DNA of 64,000 nucleotides. It comes from Litoribacterium kuwaitense (lineage in GTDB: Bacteria; Bacillota; Bacilli; Bacillales; DSM-28697). The position numbers and the translations under genes were made by a program. The notes beneath the pieces were generated by a model. The model was not told the DNA's origin, did no database searches, and saw only the letters and a list, made by a program, of their open reading frames with translations. Location: positions 45,734 to 109,733 of the forward strand of contig NZ_JAALFC010000007.1 in assembly GCF_011058155.1 (NCBI RefSeq), read 5' to 3'. This document shows positions 17,566 to 26,324 of the stretch, piece by piece; position 1 is the stretch's first letter; every line of letters begins with the position of its first letter.

Positions 17566-19395
17566 TTATTGGGCTGGCTCCGTTGCTTCCTCTTCTGCTG
17601 GTACTTCGCCTTCAGAGGTCGTTTCATCGTCTTCCGGTACAGCAAAGTCTTCCACCTGACCGAATTCGCCTTCTACGGTGACATTTGTTAACTCAGTCAC
17701 GCTGAGTACATTTTCTGCAGTATCGATTGCTTTGACACGCACCGTGTCTCCTTCTTGAATAAAGACAGCTTCGGGTACTTTGCTGACGTCAACTTCTATG
17801 ACTCTCTGTTCGCCGCGAATCAACATTTGCTTCAATGTATTGTTAAATGTTTGACTCATCCGGTACACTTCACCTTCAATCGTTTCCTCTTCCAGTACAT
17901 CACTCGGCAAATAGTCATCCTGCCCGAGCTCCTGAGCGAGCATCTGTCGATAGCGATTAAAAGCTTCTTTTCTTGATTTTCCGCTCGCAATTTTTCCACT
18001 CTCTGCATGAACGAGCGCAATCTCACGCATTAAGCCATTTCCGTCGACAACGGGAACGACCCACGTGTAATTGTCATAGACAGAATACAGCACTGGCTGC
18101 TGCCCAATCCATTGCTCTCTTTGGAAAGACTTGTTGACGACTTCCTGTGCACCACGGGCATTGAGCAAGCCAGCCGACCCTGTGTAATAAACAAATTCGC
18201 CCGTGCTTGTATTCACCATCGAAAAACCAACCATCGTATTTGAGTCTTGGTTCGGGCGCATATGGTCAATCATCCAGTACAATTCGCCGTCGCTGCCGAG
18301 CACACCGATCATTTCATCTTCACTTGTCGGCTCGTGTACACCTTTTTTAGCAAACATTGAGTTCCAAAAACCATTGCGATATTTTCCGTACCATTTGGCG
18401 TAATCGAGTGCAATACTCGAATGCATCGCATTATCAACAAACGCCGGCTGTTCTCCTAGAGCATAATCTTGCATTTCTCCGGTCACTGCATCGACTAAAA
18501 TGACCCCTTCTGCTTTCGGACCGGAGCGAAACAGCTCATAACGGGCATACGAATAGGCGTAATACGGTTTCCCGTCATCATCCGGTTCAAAGCTCTTGCC
18601 AATTAAAATGACGTCTTTATACTTCTGGCGAACGTGACGTTCCAGATTCTCTCCGAAGTAAGCACTCGGGATATATTTCATGTCGTAGTCACTGACAAGC
18701 TGCGCTTCAGCATTCGGATCTTCGGCACTCACCATAATGTAGCCAGGAGAGCTATCCGCCGACCACCACCGCCAAATGCTCGCATATTCGATAGGCGACA
18801 CCCAGTAAAGTTCGTCATCAATCTTTTGGATCGACGACTCGCCCAAGTCATAGTAAGAATAGTTGTCGATATTCCCAAACACAATTTCCGATTTATAACG
18901 GGCGTACGAATAAGGTACGGAACGAACTGCTTCATCCGTCACCGATTCAATTTGCTTGTCACTCGGTTCAATTCCGCCTAATTGTGCCAATTCCTTGGCT
19001 TGTGTTAGTGGGAAAACGAGATGCATAAACAACAAACCTGCCAGCAGCATAAAGCCAAACGTGTTTAAAAATCCGTCGATACCTCGTTTGTGAAGTTTAT
19101 GAGCGATCTTTTGCGACATCTCTGCCGCATCTTCTTCTTTCACTTCACCAAGTTTCACAAACGGTGTAATGATCAAATTCAGCGCAAAAACGTATCCAAA
19201 GGAGCTGAGAAAACCGCTCCACGTCCAATCAATCAGCAACAGATAGATCAATACGAAACTAACTACAAGCCCAATCACATAACGAACGAGCTGCGCCTTC
19301 CAAAATGAGCGCTCACGTCCGCTGATTGCCTTTTGCCAAGCCGATGGATAAACATTCAGGCAGACGAGCGCACCGAGCAGAATCCATAAAATCAT
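17566..19395 (-). CDS. Large membrane protein with extracytoplasmic domain, unknown function
   Basis: About 609 residues from the ATG at 19395, which has a GGAGGGACTAAG site; the frame is open to 19428 without one. Four hydrophobic segments occupy the first 150 residues (for example MILWILLGALVCLNVYP and GFMLLAGLLFMHLVFP). About 400 residues without membrane segments follow, rich in Trp, Tyr and Asp, then a carboxylate-rich tail (DDETTSEGEVPAEEEATEP). Two internal stretches look alike (SYARYKSEIVF and SYARYELFRSG), hinting at a duplicated fold. No catalytic motif was recognised. It is transcribed alone. Confidence 0.75.
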   Translation of the reverse strand: MILWILLGALVCLNVYPSAWQKAISGRERSFWKAQLVRYVIGLVVSFVLIYLLLIDWTWSGFLSSFGYVFALNLIITPFVKLGEVKEEDAAEMSQKIAHKLHKRGIDGFLNTFGFMLLAGLLFMHLVFPLTQAKELAQLGGIEPSDKQIESVTDEAVRSVPYSYARYKSEIVFGNIDNYSYYDLGESSIQKIDDELYWVSPIEYASIWRWWSADSSPGYIMVSAEDPNAEAQLVSDYDMKYIPSAYFGENLERHVRQKYKDVILIGKSFEPDDDGKPYYAYSYARYELFRSGPKAEGVILVDAVTGEMQDYALGEQPAFVDNAMHSSIALDYAKWYGKYRNGFWNSMFAKKGVHEPTSEDEMIGVLGSDGELYWMIDHMRPNQDSNTMVGFSMVNTSTGEFVYYTGSAGLLNARGAQEVVNKSFQREQWIGQQPVLYSVYDNYTWVVPVVDGNGLMREIALVHAESGKIASGKSRKEAFNRYRQMLAQELGQDDYLPSDVLEEETIEGEVYRMSQTFNNTLKQMLIRGEQRVIEVDVSKVPEAVFIQEGDTVRVKAIDTAENVLSVTELTNVTVEGEFGQVEDFAVPEDDETTSEGEVPAEEEATEPAQ

Positions 19396-19538
19396 CTTAG
19401 TCCCTCCATCAATAAATCCTTCTTCCATGCATACGAACCTTTTGTCAAAAAAGTTTCATGCACTTGCCCTGTTTTCCTACATCTTCTGATTCTCAATATA
19501 CCCTTGTTATGGTACTCTTAAGTCATTCCTGCGACCAC

Positions 19539-19550
19539 GTAATCGATTAC
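19539..19550. promoter_or_regulatory. Perfect 12-bp palindrome upstream of an MFS gene
   Basis: GTAATCGATTAC is a perfect palindrome about 130 bp before the MFS start. LacI-family operators often look like this, and the downstream transporter is sugar-permease-like, but no matching second site near the sugar isomerase gene was found. A regulatory role is only a guess. Confidence 0.3.
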
Positions 19551-19679
19551 ATTTTTATCATATTCCATATTACAAAGCGTCATCTACGGCGTTTTGGTAC
19601 TGCCAGGCTAATTTTTCTGTTTGCTCACTTGAAAAAGCAGCAATCTGTCGATCATATGGAACAGTATTGGAGGTTTCTG

Positions 19680-20906
19680 ATGAAACATACGTTGACTACC
19701 CGCCAACTTCTGCGTTGGCGCATCGCCATGTACTTATATTTTGCATTACCAGGACTCGCCTTTTCTTCATGGATCGCTAGAACACCGACCATCCGTGATA
19801 CTTTAGAAGCGTCTACGGCACAAATGGGCTGGATCATTTTCGGGTTGTCTTCAGGATCGATGGTTGGTCTGCTGTGTGCCAGCCAGCTCATCGCCAAGTT
19901 TGGCGGGCGCGCGATGTTACTGTTAGGATTAATTGTCTGTTCGACTGGACTATTTGTTGTCGGTATCGGCGGGTCCTTGATCCCATACAGCCTGCTTGTG
20001 TTTTTTGGATTAATGATTTTCGGCTTTGGCAATGGGCTTACCGATGTGACGATGAATGTAGAAGCAACGGCGATTGAACATACGGTGCAAAAATCCGTTT
20101 TGACGGGTTATCATGCCGCATTCAGTCTAGGCACGCTTGCCGGGGCATTGCTCGGGGCACTCGCCATCTGGCTCGACATTTCTGTGTTTGCACATGTCGG
20201 TATCACCGCCACGCTTCTCTTCATCGGGACAGTCTTTTTATCGCGCTATATTCCGTCTGGTACAGGGAAAGAGTCAAAAGCGGATGCAGACCAGCCTCCG
20301 ATGACCGCGAAAGAACGACTGGAAGTTTGGAAAGACCCTCGTACGGTGATGATTGGCATTGTCGTCTTAGGCATGGCTTTTGCTGAAGGCTCAGCGAACG
20401 ATTGGCTGCCGCTCATTATGGTTGATGGCTTCAATATGTCCGCAGAGAACGGATCAATCATTTTAGGGGTATTTTTAGGAGCTATGACGATCGGTCGGCT
20501 GACAGGGGATGGGCTATTAAATCGATTCGGCAGAGTCATTATGCTTCGCGCGACAGTATTATCTGCAGTCATCGGATTATCGGTCATGATTTTTGGGCAC
20601 AGCGGTACGACGGCAGTAATCGGTGCGGTATTTTGGGGACTTGGCGCGGCGCTTGGCTTTCCGCTCGCACTGTCGGCAGCTGGAGATGACCCGCGCGGCC
20701 TCGCTGTTCGCGTCGCGGCCGTCTCAAGCGCTGGATATATGGCTTTTCTCGTCGGTCCGCCCTTTCTCGGCTTTATTGGCGATGAGATCGGTCTCGTGAA
20801 TGCCCTGTTTTTCGTACTTGCTGCTGTTATTATGGCCGGTTTGTTCTCTCACGCCGTTAAACCTATTGGCGTAAGACAAAACATTTCAAACGATCGACCG
20901 ATGTAA
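19680..20906 (+). CDS. MFS transporter, sugar-permease (YbjJ/FucP-like) type
   Basis: A 408-residue, 12-helix permease. The ATG at 19680 follows GGAGGTTTCTG and opens a short basic N-terminus (MKHTLTTRQLLRWRIAM) before the first helix; the longer frame to 19458 is judged non-coding. The motif GNGLTDVTMNVEATAIE in helix 4-5 is typical of the subgroup of bacterial permeases related to fucose permease and YbjJ. It converges on a sugar isomerase gene with a shared terminator, but co-regulation is not proven. Confidence 0.85.
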   Translation: MKHTLTTRQLLRWRIAMYLYFALPGLAFSSWIARTPTIRDTLEASTAQMGWIIFGLSSGSMVGLLCASQLIAKFGGRAMLLLGLIVCSTGLFVVGIGGSLIPYSLLVFFGLMIFGFGNGLTDVTMNVEATAIEHTVQKSVLTGYHAAFSLGTLAGALLGALAIWLDISVFAHVGITATLLFIGTVFLSRYIPSGTGKESKADADQPPMTAKERLEVWKDPRTVMIGIVVLGMAFAEGSANDWLPLIMVDGFNMSAENGSIILGVFLGAMTIGRLTGDGLLNRFGRVIMLRATVLSAVIGLSVMIFGHSGTTAVIGAVFWGLGAALGFPLALSAAGDDPRGLAVRVAAVSSAGYMAFLVGPPFLGFIGDEIGLVNALFFVLAAVIMAGLFSHAVKPIGVRQNISNDRPM

Positions 20907-20915
20907 CTCATGATT

Positions 20916-20966
20916 AAAAACCATCCATAAGAGGAGCGTACTTCCTCCAATATGGATGGTGTTTTC
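20916..20966. terminator. Bidirectional intrinsic terminator between MFS and sugar isomerase genes
   Basis: ACCATCCATA (20920-20929) pairs with TATGGATGGT (20951-20960), extended inside by an AGAGGA/TCCTC pairing. A-rich and T-rich flanks make it usable by both converging genes. Confidence 0.8.
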
Positions 20967-20984
20967 GTGAGATTGCTTACTTGA

Positions 20985-21887
20985 TTAAACAGACTGTGTG
21001 CTGCTCTCTTTTTCCGGTGCTTCATTCCAGAAGCGGCGCACGTTGTCCATGCCGATTTTTGAGCCCTCAAACGGATGCTCCATGCCTTCAAATTCGATCG
21101 TTAAATAACCGTCATACCCTGAGTCCTTGATGAGACGAATGACTTGGCGAATCGGAATGTCACCATGCCCAACAATCGCACCCCGTAAGTAGTTCTCATT
21201 AACCGTGCGAATCCACGCACCACCGCCTGGATTTTCATAGAAAGGACGAATGTAAAAATCTTTGAAATGAACATTGACTGTTAGCGGAAGGTTTTTGCGC
21301 ACGCCGACCAATGGGTCTTCATCTGCACATAAGAAGTTACCGACATCAAGCGTCGATCTAAAGTTTTCCCGATCGACCGCACGGATTACCGTCTGCACGC
21401 GGTCACTCTGCTGGACACTAAAGCCGTGGTTTTCAATCGTCGTCGTAATGCCATATTGCGCCGCATAATCCGCAATGCGCTGGGACCCTTCAACAATACG
21501 TGGTAAAAAGTCATTAAAATGATGGATCGTCATTTCATCCGGTGTCATGCGAAATGCCGTTACGTCATGGCGCATAAGCTTAACGCCAAGTCGATTGGCG
21601 ACATCGACATGCTCTTTAATTCTGGCCACCTCTTCTTCATAAGCGGCATCATCTTCGTGAAGAAGATTTGCAAGAATCGAATAACAAGAAAGCTCGATCC
21701 CTTTCTCTGCGGCTCTTTCCTTCACTTGATCTGCTAAAGCGAAATGATCCACCAAAGTGAAGCCAAAAGGAACAATTTCCATATGCTCGCCGCCGTTTTC
21801 TGCTACCCAGTCGACCGCGTCTAAAATCGTCATTTCCTCATCACGAATCAAGCGAACAAGACTGTATGAGCTTAATCCTACTTTCAT
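20985..21887 (-). CDS. Sugar phosphate isomerase/epimerase family protein (TIM barrel)
   Basis: A 300-residue AP-endonuclease-2-like TIM barrel (IolE/hydroxypyruvate isomerase-like fold). Metal ligands are plausible at the glutamate of TTIENHGF, the aspartate of STLDVGNF, the histidine of VNVHFKDF and the glutamate of YLTIEFEGME. Such proteins isomerise or epimerise sugars or inositol derivatives; the substrate is not evident. The ATG at 21887 is preferred over GTG 21896 because AAGGGTG then sits at normal distance. The upstream 347 bp (21888-22234) contains no recognisable feature. Confidence 0.82.
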   Translation of the reverse strand: MKVGLSSYSLVRLIRDEEMTILDAVDWVAENGGEHMEIVPFGFTLVDHFALADQVKERAAEKGIELSCYSILANLLHEDDAAYEEEVARIKEHVDVANRLGVKLMRHDVTAFRMTPDEMTIHHFNDFLPRIVEGSQRIADYAAQYGITTTIENHGFSVQQSDRVQTVIRAVDRENFRSTLDVGNFLCADEDPLVGVRKNLPLTVNVHFKDFYIRPFYENPGGGAWIRTVNENYLRGAIVGHGDIPIRQVIRLIKDSGYDGYLTIEFEGMEHPFEGSKIGMDNVRRFWNEAPEKESSTQSV

Positions 21888-22234
21888 ATCAATCACCCTT
21901 TTTATTGGTATTTTTTTCGTTATGTTACGAACGAGTAGCGATGGCGGTCAGATAAACCGCTTTCAAATATACCCTTTAAAAACGGAAATGCTTTAGCGTT
22001 AGAAGGGCTCCTATGTAACATAAAATATTGTCACCGTGATATTTCTAAACCGAAAGAACGCGCTACCAGAGAGAAACATCCACCACTATTACTTTTCGCT
22101 ACACGAAAGAAGATTCCTTCAAATTTGTATTAAAACCTTTACAAACAATCACACCAAAAAGGATGACGACCGTTACTCGCCTTCACTTGAAAAAATCTAA
22201 CAGTGAATCCCCATGCAGGCTAGCCTTACCACAT

Positions 22235-23752
22235 CTATAAACCTGGCATCAATTCAGTCAATGTGCCGTCTTTATTCATTTTAGCTAACGGCAAGTTTCC
22301 GTCGCCGCCATTGATTCCGAAGTAGAGGGCGTGGTCAAATACGTACAGATCTCCAGGTTCAATGCCTTCGAGACGCGTTCGTTTTTCTCGTTCGGTCACC
22401 GAGAAGAGACGTAGATCTGCCATCGTTAAATCGCCAAACCAATCGCCGACGTAGTACGTTCCATCATTTGCATTGACCGCACTCAGTCTTCTTTCCTCTT
22501 CGTTCTTCACGTCAAATATTAAATCCATTTGCCCGGTGCTGTCCGCTGCATATAGAGATGCCTCATCCCGCAACAGAAGTTTGTTCTCACTCATCCCCGC
22601 TAAGTGATATTTGCTGGAAAACAGTTCAGTCTCTTCACTGCCGTCCATGCGCATGCGATGAAACTGATCGTCCTTTTCGTAAAACAAGTACGGCTTTGCA
22701 AGAACGTAGTTTTCTACGCCTTCAGCAAGCGTTTCGAGTGCAGTACCGTCCGCTTTCATTCGTCGTAATTGGGTGGGCTTGGCTTCCCAGCTTTCTAAGA
22801 AATAAAGCCACTCGCCAATTGCAGTGAGCTGGCTCGGCGTGCCTGAGAGGTTCGTATATTCAGCCGGCTCGCTGCCGTCTACGTTCATCCGATACAATCT
22901 CTCTTCTTTGTTCAGCGGGTTTTCCGAGACCATCGCAATCAAATACAGCTGATCGCCAATCACATTGATATCATTGGCGACGATGTCCCCTAGTCGCTCG
23001 TATTTCTTCGTGTCAATGTGCTGACGAACGAGGTGGCTTGCGTCAGGTGAAATGGTCGAATTGACAATGGGTGAAAAATATAGCCACTCGCCTTGCCGAG
23101 CCATTCGACCGTCATTTTGTAAATTGTTCGCCGTATTGCCATGCTCTTCCGCCCGGAACGCCGGATGGTCTACCCGTGCCAGCATTACAGCAAATTCAGC
23201 ACGCGTGATACCTTCATCTGGGCGAAAATGTTGTCCAAACGACCGGTCGACAATACGACTCTCCGACATCGCCTGAATAGCTGCTTTGCCCCAATGTTCT
23301 AACGCATCTTCATAATCCGCAGCTTCTTGCTCGTATGATAACTCGCCTCCGAACGCTTTAGACAGCATACTCACTGCCTGCGCGCGGGTGACCACTTCCT
23401 GTGGACGAAAAGTGCCGTCCGGATAACCAGCGAGAATCTTCGCGTCACTTAATGCGCGAACGTCATCGTAAAAAGGGTCTGTTGTCTTTACATCAGAATA
23501 CGGATTGTCGCCATTGACGTGAGTCACATCTTCAACCATATTAAACAGCCAGACCGCCGCCTGCCCTCGCGTCACAACACCATTTGGCTGAAACGCCTCT
23601 TCACTCGATACAACCTGTTGATTGATTAAGTGCTCGACTTCCTCTTGTGCCCAATGCCCATCAAGGTCTGCTGGCGCTGCATATACGTTGGGATGAAAAG
23701 CGACCATTGCAACAGATAAGATCATCAACGAAACGATGTGCCTAGCCTTCAT
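22235..23752 (-). CDS. SLH-domain surface protein with DUF5050 beta-propeller-like region
   Basis: A 505-residue secreted protein. A signal peptide (MKARHIVSLMILSVAMVAF, cut near VYAAPA) is followed by three SLH domains (about 28-205, with FRPQEVVTRAQAV and FRPDEGITRAEFA), which tether it to the secondary wall polymer. The rest (about 215-500) consists of repeats with GEWLYF, DQLYLI and LYRMNVDGS patterns typical of DUF5050, a propeller-like sensor or binding fold. SLH domains are at the N-terminus here, the opposite of the large SLH protein at 1638. Function unknown. Confidence 0.86.
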   Translation of the reverse strand: MKARHIVSLMILSVAMVAFHPNVYAAPADLDGHWAQEEVEHLINQQVVSSEEAFQPNGVVTRGQAAVWLFNMVEDVTHVNGDNPYSDVKTTDPFYDDVRALSDAKILAGYPDGTFRPQEVVTRAQAVSMLSKAFGGELSYEQEAADYEDALEHWGKAAIQAMSESRIVDRSFGQHFRPDEGITRAEFAVMLARVDHPAFRAEEHGNTANNLQNDGRMARQGEWLYFSPIVNSTISPDASHLVRQHIDTKKYERLGDIVANDINVIGDQLYLIAMVSENPLNKEERLYRMNVDGSEPAEYTNLSGTPSQLTAIGEWLYFLESWEAKPTQLRRMKADGTALETLAEGVENYVLAKPYLFYEKDDQFHRMRMDGSEETELFSSKYHLAGMSENKLLLRDEASLYAADSTGQMDLIFDVKNEEERRLSAVNANDGTYYVGDWFGDLTMADLRLFSVTEREKRTRLEGIEPGDLYVFDHALYFGINGGDGNLPLAKMNKDGTLTELMPGL

Positions 23753-23903
23753 GTCCTCTACCTCCTTTTTTCAAATTATAATACAGCCAGTTCGCCCCTA
23801 CCATTTAGGATGCACGATCATTTTATTATTGGCTGCAAACTTCCCCCTATTTTCCAAAAACCAGTACAATAGAGAAAACACGAAAAAATGGAGGGGACAG
23901 TCT

Positions 23904-24209
23904 GTGACACCATTTACAGCCAAAGTCATCAACATCATTAAACAGATTCCTGAAGGCTACGTCATGAGTTACGGACAGATTGCAAAGGCAGCTGGTTCAC
24001 CGCGCGGAGCGAGACAGGTCGTCCGCATTCTACACTCCATGAGCCAAAAGCATCGTTTGCCGTGGCATCGCGTCGTTAACATTAAAGGTGAAATCGCCAT
24101 CAAAGATGATGAAGGGCAGTATACACAACGCGTCCTTCTTGAGGAAGAAGGCGTGACCTTTACAAACAAAGGGTGTGTCGATTTGCAGAGCCACAGGTTT
24201 GATATTTGA
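23904..24209 (+). CDS. Alkyltransferase-like (ATL) DNA-repair protein
   Basis: 101 residues homologous to the DNA-binding domain of O6-methylguanine-DNA methyltransferase. The active-site PCHR is replaced by PWHR (LPWHRVVN, about residue 55), so it cannot accept alkyl groups. ATL proteins instead bind O6-alkylguanine, flip the base and direct nucleotide-excision repair. The helix-turn-helix segment GYVMSYGQIAKAAGSPRGAR is present. GTG at 23904 follows GGAGGGGACAG; the frame open to 23736 is upstream noise. It stands alone. Confidence 0.88.
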   Translation: MTPFTAKVINIIKQIPEGYVMSYGQIAKAAGSPRGARQVVRILHSMSQKHRLPWHRVVNIKGEIAIKDDEGQYTQRVLLEEEGVTFTNKGCVDLQSHRFDI

Positions 24210-24394
24210 TGGGGGCTTAGCTTTTTAATTCAAAAAGGTATGCGCGAACATCTCACCACATAACTTTGCTTAAAGTGGGAACCTCTCACTTCTATGACAA
24301 TAGCAATCTTCCGTCTCCATGCGTGTGACTTCGGGCGAACACAAGGCTATGGAAAAGGTAATGAACATAAGAGCTTTTAGGAGGTAATGAACAT

Positions 24395-25228
24395 ATGATT
24401 TCAGAATTAACGAAAAGTGATTTTCATAAATGTCTAGGAATCATCAATGAACAAGGACAAATAGAGGCGAGAGCAATTATTGCTGGAATCAATCCAGGGC
24501 GTATCTTTGTAGATCATACGACTACACCTACATCGGGGCTGATTTGGTTAGGCAATCACGATGGCTTTATATTTATTGGCGATGAAAGTAATGCGGCATT
24601 CAACGAAGAAATCAACGCTTTTATTGACGATGTAATCATGCCAGAAGCAAAGAGCTTAGGGTTAAAATGGTTTGAAGCGATCGGCAATCATGAGAAATGG
24701 AATGCCACGATCGAAAAGTTATTTACCCATCGCCAATTAGGCAGTTGGCTTCAAAAAGTATATATGTTAAAAGAAAAGAATGATCAACATAAAATAGAGC
24801 CTGTACTTGAATCAGAATATACAGTTCATCAAATGACAAAGTCTCTCTATGAAAACAAAGATAATTCAATAAAGAACATTGCATTTCTACACGAAAAAAT
24901 ATTAGCGTTTTGGTCAACACCCGATCGTTTTTTTAGGGAGGGGAACGGCTATTGTATTATTTATAAAAACGACATTGTGAGTGTCTGTTTTTCAGGTTTT
25001 GTATTTGAAAATATACATTGCATAGATATTGAAACTTTAGAAGTTCACCAAGGTAAAAAACTGGCGCAATCGATCGCCCACCATTTTGTAAAGAATTGTT
25101 TTGAAAATCATTTGGTTCCATACTGGGATTGTATGGACGCCAATAAGCCGTCCGTTGCAGTCGCTGAGAATATGGGCTTTGTCAATACTTTTAACTACAC
25201 AGGATATGATTTTTCATTTGAACACTAG
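24395..25228 (+). CDS. GNAT-type acetyltransferase (two-domain family)
   Basis: 277 residues matching the family of firmicute proteins with a unique N-terminal half and a C-terminal GNAT fold. In the C-terminal part the acetyl-CoA loop is degenerate (LEVHQGKKLAQSIAHHF, about 225-241), and NKPSVAVAENMGF is the typical GNAT alpha-4 region. It is more AT-rich than its neighbours, which may signal acquisition. ATG follows AGGAGGTAATG. The substrate is unknown. The duplicated ABC-F end begins 27 bp after its stop. Confidence 0.78.
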   Translation: MISELTKSDFHKCLGIINEQGQIEARAIIAGINPGRIFVDHTTTPTSGLIWLGNHDGFIFIGDESNAAFNEEINAFIDDVIMPEAKSLGLKWFEAIGNHEKWNATIEKLFTHRQLGSWLQKVYMLKEKNDQHKIEPVLESEYTVHQMTKSLYENKDNSIKNIAFLHEKILAFWSTPDRFFREGNGYCIIYKNDIVSVCFSGFVFENIHCIDIETLEVHQGKKLAQSIAHHFVKNCFENHLVPYWDCMDANKPSVAVAENMGFVNTFNYTGYDFSFEH

Positions 25229-25255
25229 GCGGTAAAACAAGGGCAAAGGGAAATG

Positions 25256-25541
25256 ATGAAAGCGGAATGGACGAAGCACTCCCCTGTCCATTCCGCTTTC
25301 TTTTCTTAAGGCGTCAGCCGCTTCTTCCGCGCGTACGAGTACCCGCCTTCATACCGTGTCAACACGCCGTCTTCCAACCAATACGTAACCGGAAACATAT
25401 GCTCAAGAAAATACCTGTCGTGGGAGACAGCGATGATCGTCCCTTCAAAAAGGGCAAGTGCCTCTTCCAGTACTTCCTTTGAATCAATGTCGAGGTGGTT
25501 CGTCGGCTCATCGAGCACGAGCAAGTTGTGTTTTTCGTTCA
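25256..25541. repeat. Left 286-bp direct repeat (copy of the 3' end of the ABC-F gene)
   Basis: This segment is a near-identical direct copy of 26321-26605, containing the last 72-78 codons of the ABC-F gene plus the hairpin beyond it. Only about five differences are seen (one indel near 25282, plus substitutions near 25295, 25311 and 25342), all in the first 90 bp; about 200 bp are identical. Between the copies lie a toxin-antitoxin pair and its operator. The hairpin at the left end (GGAATGGAC with GTCCATTCC) is perfect in this copy. Confidence 0.92.
25306..25541 (-). pseudogene. Detached C-terminal fragment of ABC-F protein
   Basis: The coding part of the left repeat carries the Walker B and H-loop end of the second ABC domain (LVLDEPTNHLD to SHDRYFLEHMF) and the same C-terminus as the full gene, except for a final Pro instead of Ser. 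It lacks Walker A and the signature motif, so it cannot function alone. It arose by duplication, not by independent decay. Confidence 0.9.
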
Positions 25542-25580
25542 GCTGTGAAAATATTTCCTCAACATATGAACAAAATTCAT

Positions 25581-25606
25581 GTTATTATCGTTATAACAGT
25601 AATAAC
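25581..25606. promoter_or_regulatory. Nested palindromic operator of the toxin-antitoxin operon
   Basis: GTTATTA (25581-25587) and TAATAAC (25600-25606) are perfect inverted arms around a central palindrome GTTATAAC (25590-25597). The array lies about 60 bp before the antitoxin start, where autorepression by an AbrB/MazE-type antitoxin is expected. Confidence 0.6.
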
Positions 25607-25664
25607 CAATTACGGATGTATGATTTTACTGGTTTTTAAATATACTGCTAAGGAGGGACTCATT

Positions 25665-25922
25665 TTGGCGGTGAAACAAGTGCAAAGGAAAATCATTCAG
25701 GTTGGAAATAGCGACGGTGTTTCTTTACCAAAAGAGGTGTTAAATCACCTCGACGCGCAAAAAGGTGATGTGGTCTCGTTCTCCCTTGAAGAGAACGGAA
25801 GAGTGACGTTTAAGAAACACGAATCATATCAAATTGATGGAATTACATCAGAATTCTTAAAAGATGTTGAAAGTGCGATTGAAGACTATGATGAAATGCT
25901 CAGGAATTTAGCCAATAGGTAA
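25665..25922 (+). CDS. AbrB/MazE-type antitoxin
   Basis: 85 residues from a TTG start at 25665, preceded by AAGGAGGG. The N-terminal swapped-hairpin AbrB domain is clear (VQRKIIQVGNSDGVSLPKEV, then GDVVSFSLEENGRVTFKK). The C-terminal tail (about 50-85) is acidic then helical (DVESAIEDYDEMLRNLANR) and probably wraps the toxin. It is three bases from the Doc toxin gene. Classic Doc partners are Phd proteins; an AbrB-type partner is a less common pairing that is seen in Gram-positive bacteria. It should neutralise the toxin and repress its own operon. Confidence 0.87.
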   Translation: MAVKQVQRKIIQVGNSDGVSLPKEVLNHLDAQKGDVVSFSLEENGRVTFKKHESYQIDGITSEFLKDVESAIEDYDEMLRNLANR

Positions 25923-25925
25923 GCG

Positions 25926-26324
25926 ATGACCAAATATTTGAACGCAAAACAGATCATTACAATCAATGCCATGTTAATTAAGCAGCACACACCTTCTGAA
26001 CAAATAGGCGTTAAAGACCCAGCAATGCTAGAATCAGCCATCCACCGACCGATGCAAACTGCTTTTGAACAAGATGCATACCCTTCTATTTATGAAAAAG
26101 CAGCGGCGCTTTTACAAAGTTTAAATCAAAACCATCCTTTTTATAACGCAAATAAGCGAACCGCCTTCATTGCAACACTCATATTTTTAAAACAGAATCA
26201 AATTCATTTTCATCCTCACCCCGATGATGCAGAAGATTTTCAAGTTTATCTTACAACGGCAAAACCAGCTTTTGATGAAATCGTCACTTGGATTCAAGAA
26301 AACGCTAGCCCCTTACACACATGA
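25926..26324 (+). CDS. doc: Death-on-curing (Doc) family toxin
   Basis: 132 residues of the Fic/Doc fold. The catalytic motif is HPFYNANKR (about residues 66-74), matching the Doc consensus HxFx(D/N)xNKR, which in characterised members phosphorylates elongation factor Tu and halts translation. The N-terminal YLNAKQIITIN and the following FIATLIFLKQN helix are typical of the family. It is translated just after the antitoxin. Its stop overlaps the first bases of the right ABC-F repeat, whose hairpin may serve as its terminator. Confidence 0.92.
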   Translation: MTKYLNAKQIITINAMLIKQHTPSEQIGVKDPAMLESAIHRPMQTAFEQDAYPSIYEKAAALLQSLNQNHPFYNANKRTAFIATLIFLKQNQIHFHPHPDDAEDFQVYLTTAKPAFDEIVTWIQENASPLHT

